From: a virus
IMG/VR virus record: IMGVR_UViG_3300050821_000635
Coordinates: 1 to 23,467 of that record
Length of the DNA stretch: 23,467 bases
Direction: 5' to 3' (one strand)
The position numbers were made by a program, and so were the translations under genes. This document shows, in pieces, positions 22,434-23,467 of the stretch. How positions within the stretch are numbered: the stretch's first letter is position 1; every line of letters starts with the position of its first letter. Below the pieces are notes generated by a model. The model was given only the letters and a program-made list of their open reading frames with translations. It did no database searches and was not told where the DNA came from.

Positions 22434-22571
22434 TTATGCCTTCTTTGGTTTCAGGGCGAAGTAAAGCAGCATGCTGCCCGCCGCCACGGCACCCAGCGGG
22501 TGCCACATTTCGAAGAATCCGAGGCTCACGAGGAGGAATCCCGTCAACGCCACACCCATAGCTACTCTCAT
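22434..22571 (-). CDS. Tiny two-helix membrane protein between terminase and portal
   Basis: A 45-residue frame on the minus strand whose ATG (22571-22569) overlaps the terminase stop TGA as ATGA and whose TAA (22436-22434) ends just before the portal start. It has two hydrophobic segments, MGVALTGFLLVSLGFF and PLGAVAAGSMLLYFAL, joined by EMWH and ending KPKKA. An ATG two codons upstream (22577) is an alternative start. The overlap and clean membrane pattern make it a likely real gene. Small membrane proteins occur at this position in other HK97-like phages without known function; a holin role is possible but unsupported. Confidence 0.65.
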   Translation of the reverse strand: MRVAMGVALTGFLLVSLGFFEMWHPLGAVAAGSMLLYFALKPKKA

Positions 22572-23467
22572 CTGCATGCCTCACATAAGAACGTCATAGT
22601 GTCTTTTTCCGTATCCAACTGACCGATGCAGAGGTTCCCGCACGACTTGCAGGCGTCGATCACGCTGACCGAGCCGCCGTCCACGGCGCTCGCGCCGACG
22701 TGCCGGGCGACGCCGTTCAGTGCGGTAACCAACGCGGTCGCAGGGTCAATCTTGTTCTCGGGCCTCTCTTTGCAGGGGAACAGGTTGTCGTTCTTGTCCG
22801 GCTTGGCGACGATGTTGGACACCGCCCACGTCAAGATCGGGTCGCCGTCGAAGTGGAACCGACCGTCGAACACCGCCGCTTGGAACTCCTTGAGGGGATC
22901 GGACAGGTACTTCGGAAGCTGGGGAACCTCGACGACGTTGACGCCGCCGCCTTGGACGCGGGTCATCAGATCGTGCGCCTGCCAAGGGTCGTGCGCGACT
23001 TCGCGAAGCTCATAGTCGGCGGACGCGTCGCGGATGAAGTCCTCGACCAGCCCGTAATCGTTGGTCTCACCGTCGCAGACTTCGAGCCGACCCTCTATCG
23101 CCCAGCCCTTGTACTGCGAGTTGGGGGAGTTCTCGATCTGCGCCTCGTTCGTCCAATAACTTCCAAAGCAGAAGTAATGAGTCTTGCCGTCGATCTCCTT
23201 CCAGAAAACTTTCACGGCGGCGAGCAGGTCGATCTTGGAAGCCAAGTCCAAACCGAGGACGCACGGCTGCCCGGCGAAGTCGTCTTCCTTGAGATTGGGA
23301 TCGGCGCACTTGAGGAAGCGCGTCATGTCCATCCAGCCGGAACGAGCGCCCACCCAGATGTTCAAATGTTTTGTCTTGAAAGCGTTTTGGGCGGATGCCA
23401 TCTGCATGGCTTTTTTCGCCTTCGCGGCAATCTCCTCGGGGATCACCGACACGCCCCAGTTCGGGTT
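22568..23467 (-). CDS. Terminase large subunit, C-terminal (nuclease) part, cut by window edge
   Basis: The frame runs off the right edge. The first codons visible read NPNWG and continue VSVIPEEIAA, so the start and the ATPase domain lie outside the window. FKTKHLNIWVGARSGWMDM, then CVLGLDLASKIDLLAAV (first catalytic Asp), HDPWQAHDL and ENKIDPATALVTALNG (last metal-binding Asp) are the nuclease domain of HK97-like terminases. Unusually, the end carries CKSCGNLC and CEAC, a C-x2-C...C-x2-C zinc-ribbon-like tail that most family members lack. The subunit packages and cuts phage DNA at the portal. Confidence 0.93.
   Translation of the reverse strand, partial: NPNWGVSVIPEEIAAKAKKAMQMASAQNAFKTKHLNIWVGARSGWMDMTRFLKCADPNLKEDDFAGQPCVLGLDLASKIDLLAAVKVFWKEIDGKTHYFCFGSYWTNEAQIENSPNSQYKGWAIEGRLEVCDGETNDYGLVEDFIRDASADYELREVAHDPWQAHDLMTRVQGGGVNVVEVPQLPKYLSDPLKEFQAAVFDGRFHFDGDPILTWAVSNIVAKPDKNDNLFPCKERPENKIDPATALVTALNGVARHVGASAVDGGSVSVIDACKSCGNLCIGQLDTEKDTMTFLCEACR

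Noticed and set aside
21540-22622. A 360-codon plus-strand frame across the portal gene
   Set aside because: It is the mirror of the portal coding sequence; arginine-rich low-quality sequence, no ribosome binding site.
1-23467. CRISPR arrays, insertion sequences, integrase or attachment sites
   Set aside because: No regularly spaced repeats, no transposase or recombinase motifs and no terminal duplications were seen.

Overview
The window is the late (structural) region of a tailed phage or prophage, almost all on the minus strand. Read right to left it runs: large terminase (C-terminal part only, cut by the right edge), a tiny membrane protein, HK97-type portal, S78 prohead protease, a 591-residue beta-rich fibre/decoration-like protein, HK97-fold major capsid, gp6-like connector, a 56-aa protein, head-tail joining protein, gp10-like protein, tail completion protein, major tail tube, two tail assembly chaperone frames (joined by a canonical CCCAAAC slip site), a 959-aa tape measure, then a lambda/GTA-like tail tip module (distal tail-like protein, DUF2163-like protein, NlpC/P60-like peptidase, 1420-aa J-like tip protein). 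The long tape measure and the absence of sheath genes indicate a siphovirus. The dense ATGA/TGATG overlaps indicate one long operon, interrupted by a clear intrinsic terminator just after the capsid gene.

Left of the tail tip module the pattern changes. A three-gene plus-strand cassette (about 1.85-3.43 kb) faces against the late operon: a Crp/Fnr-type regulator, a 53-aa phage-type zinc-finger protein, and a secreted mini-metallopeptidase with HEMGH. The peptidase has its own TATAAT-like box, next to a large inverted repeat, and a structured leader in which one hairpin covers the Shine-Dalgarno and the start codon. Beside the cassette (about 1.64-1.75 kb, minus strand) is a decayed fragment of the same N-terminal domain found in the 591-aa fibre protein. 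This suggests that the cassette arrived in, or replaced, a former fibre-type gene.

Further left are three small minus-strand genes (531-1606) with predicted membrane segments. They sit where a lysis module often lies, but none can be named. A C-terminal tail of one of them (AELLGYIRGKNS) recurs, mostly with synonymous differences, in a 29-residue frame at 472-561. A small CxxC/CxxH protein is encoded on the plus strand at 308-457, and nothing was recognised in 1-307.

Host: the Crp/Fnr protein has the GYPLRMSTA and YDGGLEVHHSL signatures that I associate with acidobacterial (and some proteobacterial) Crp/Fnr proteins. An acidobacterial soil host is my best guess, and it is only an inference. 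No integrase, attachment site, replication gene, tRNA, CRISPR array or recognisable endolysin is visible, so prophage and virion genome cannot be told apart.
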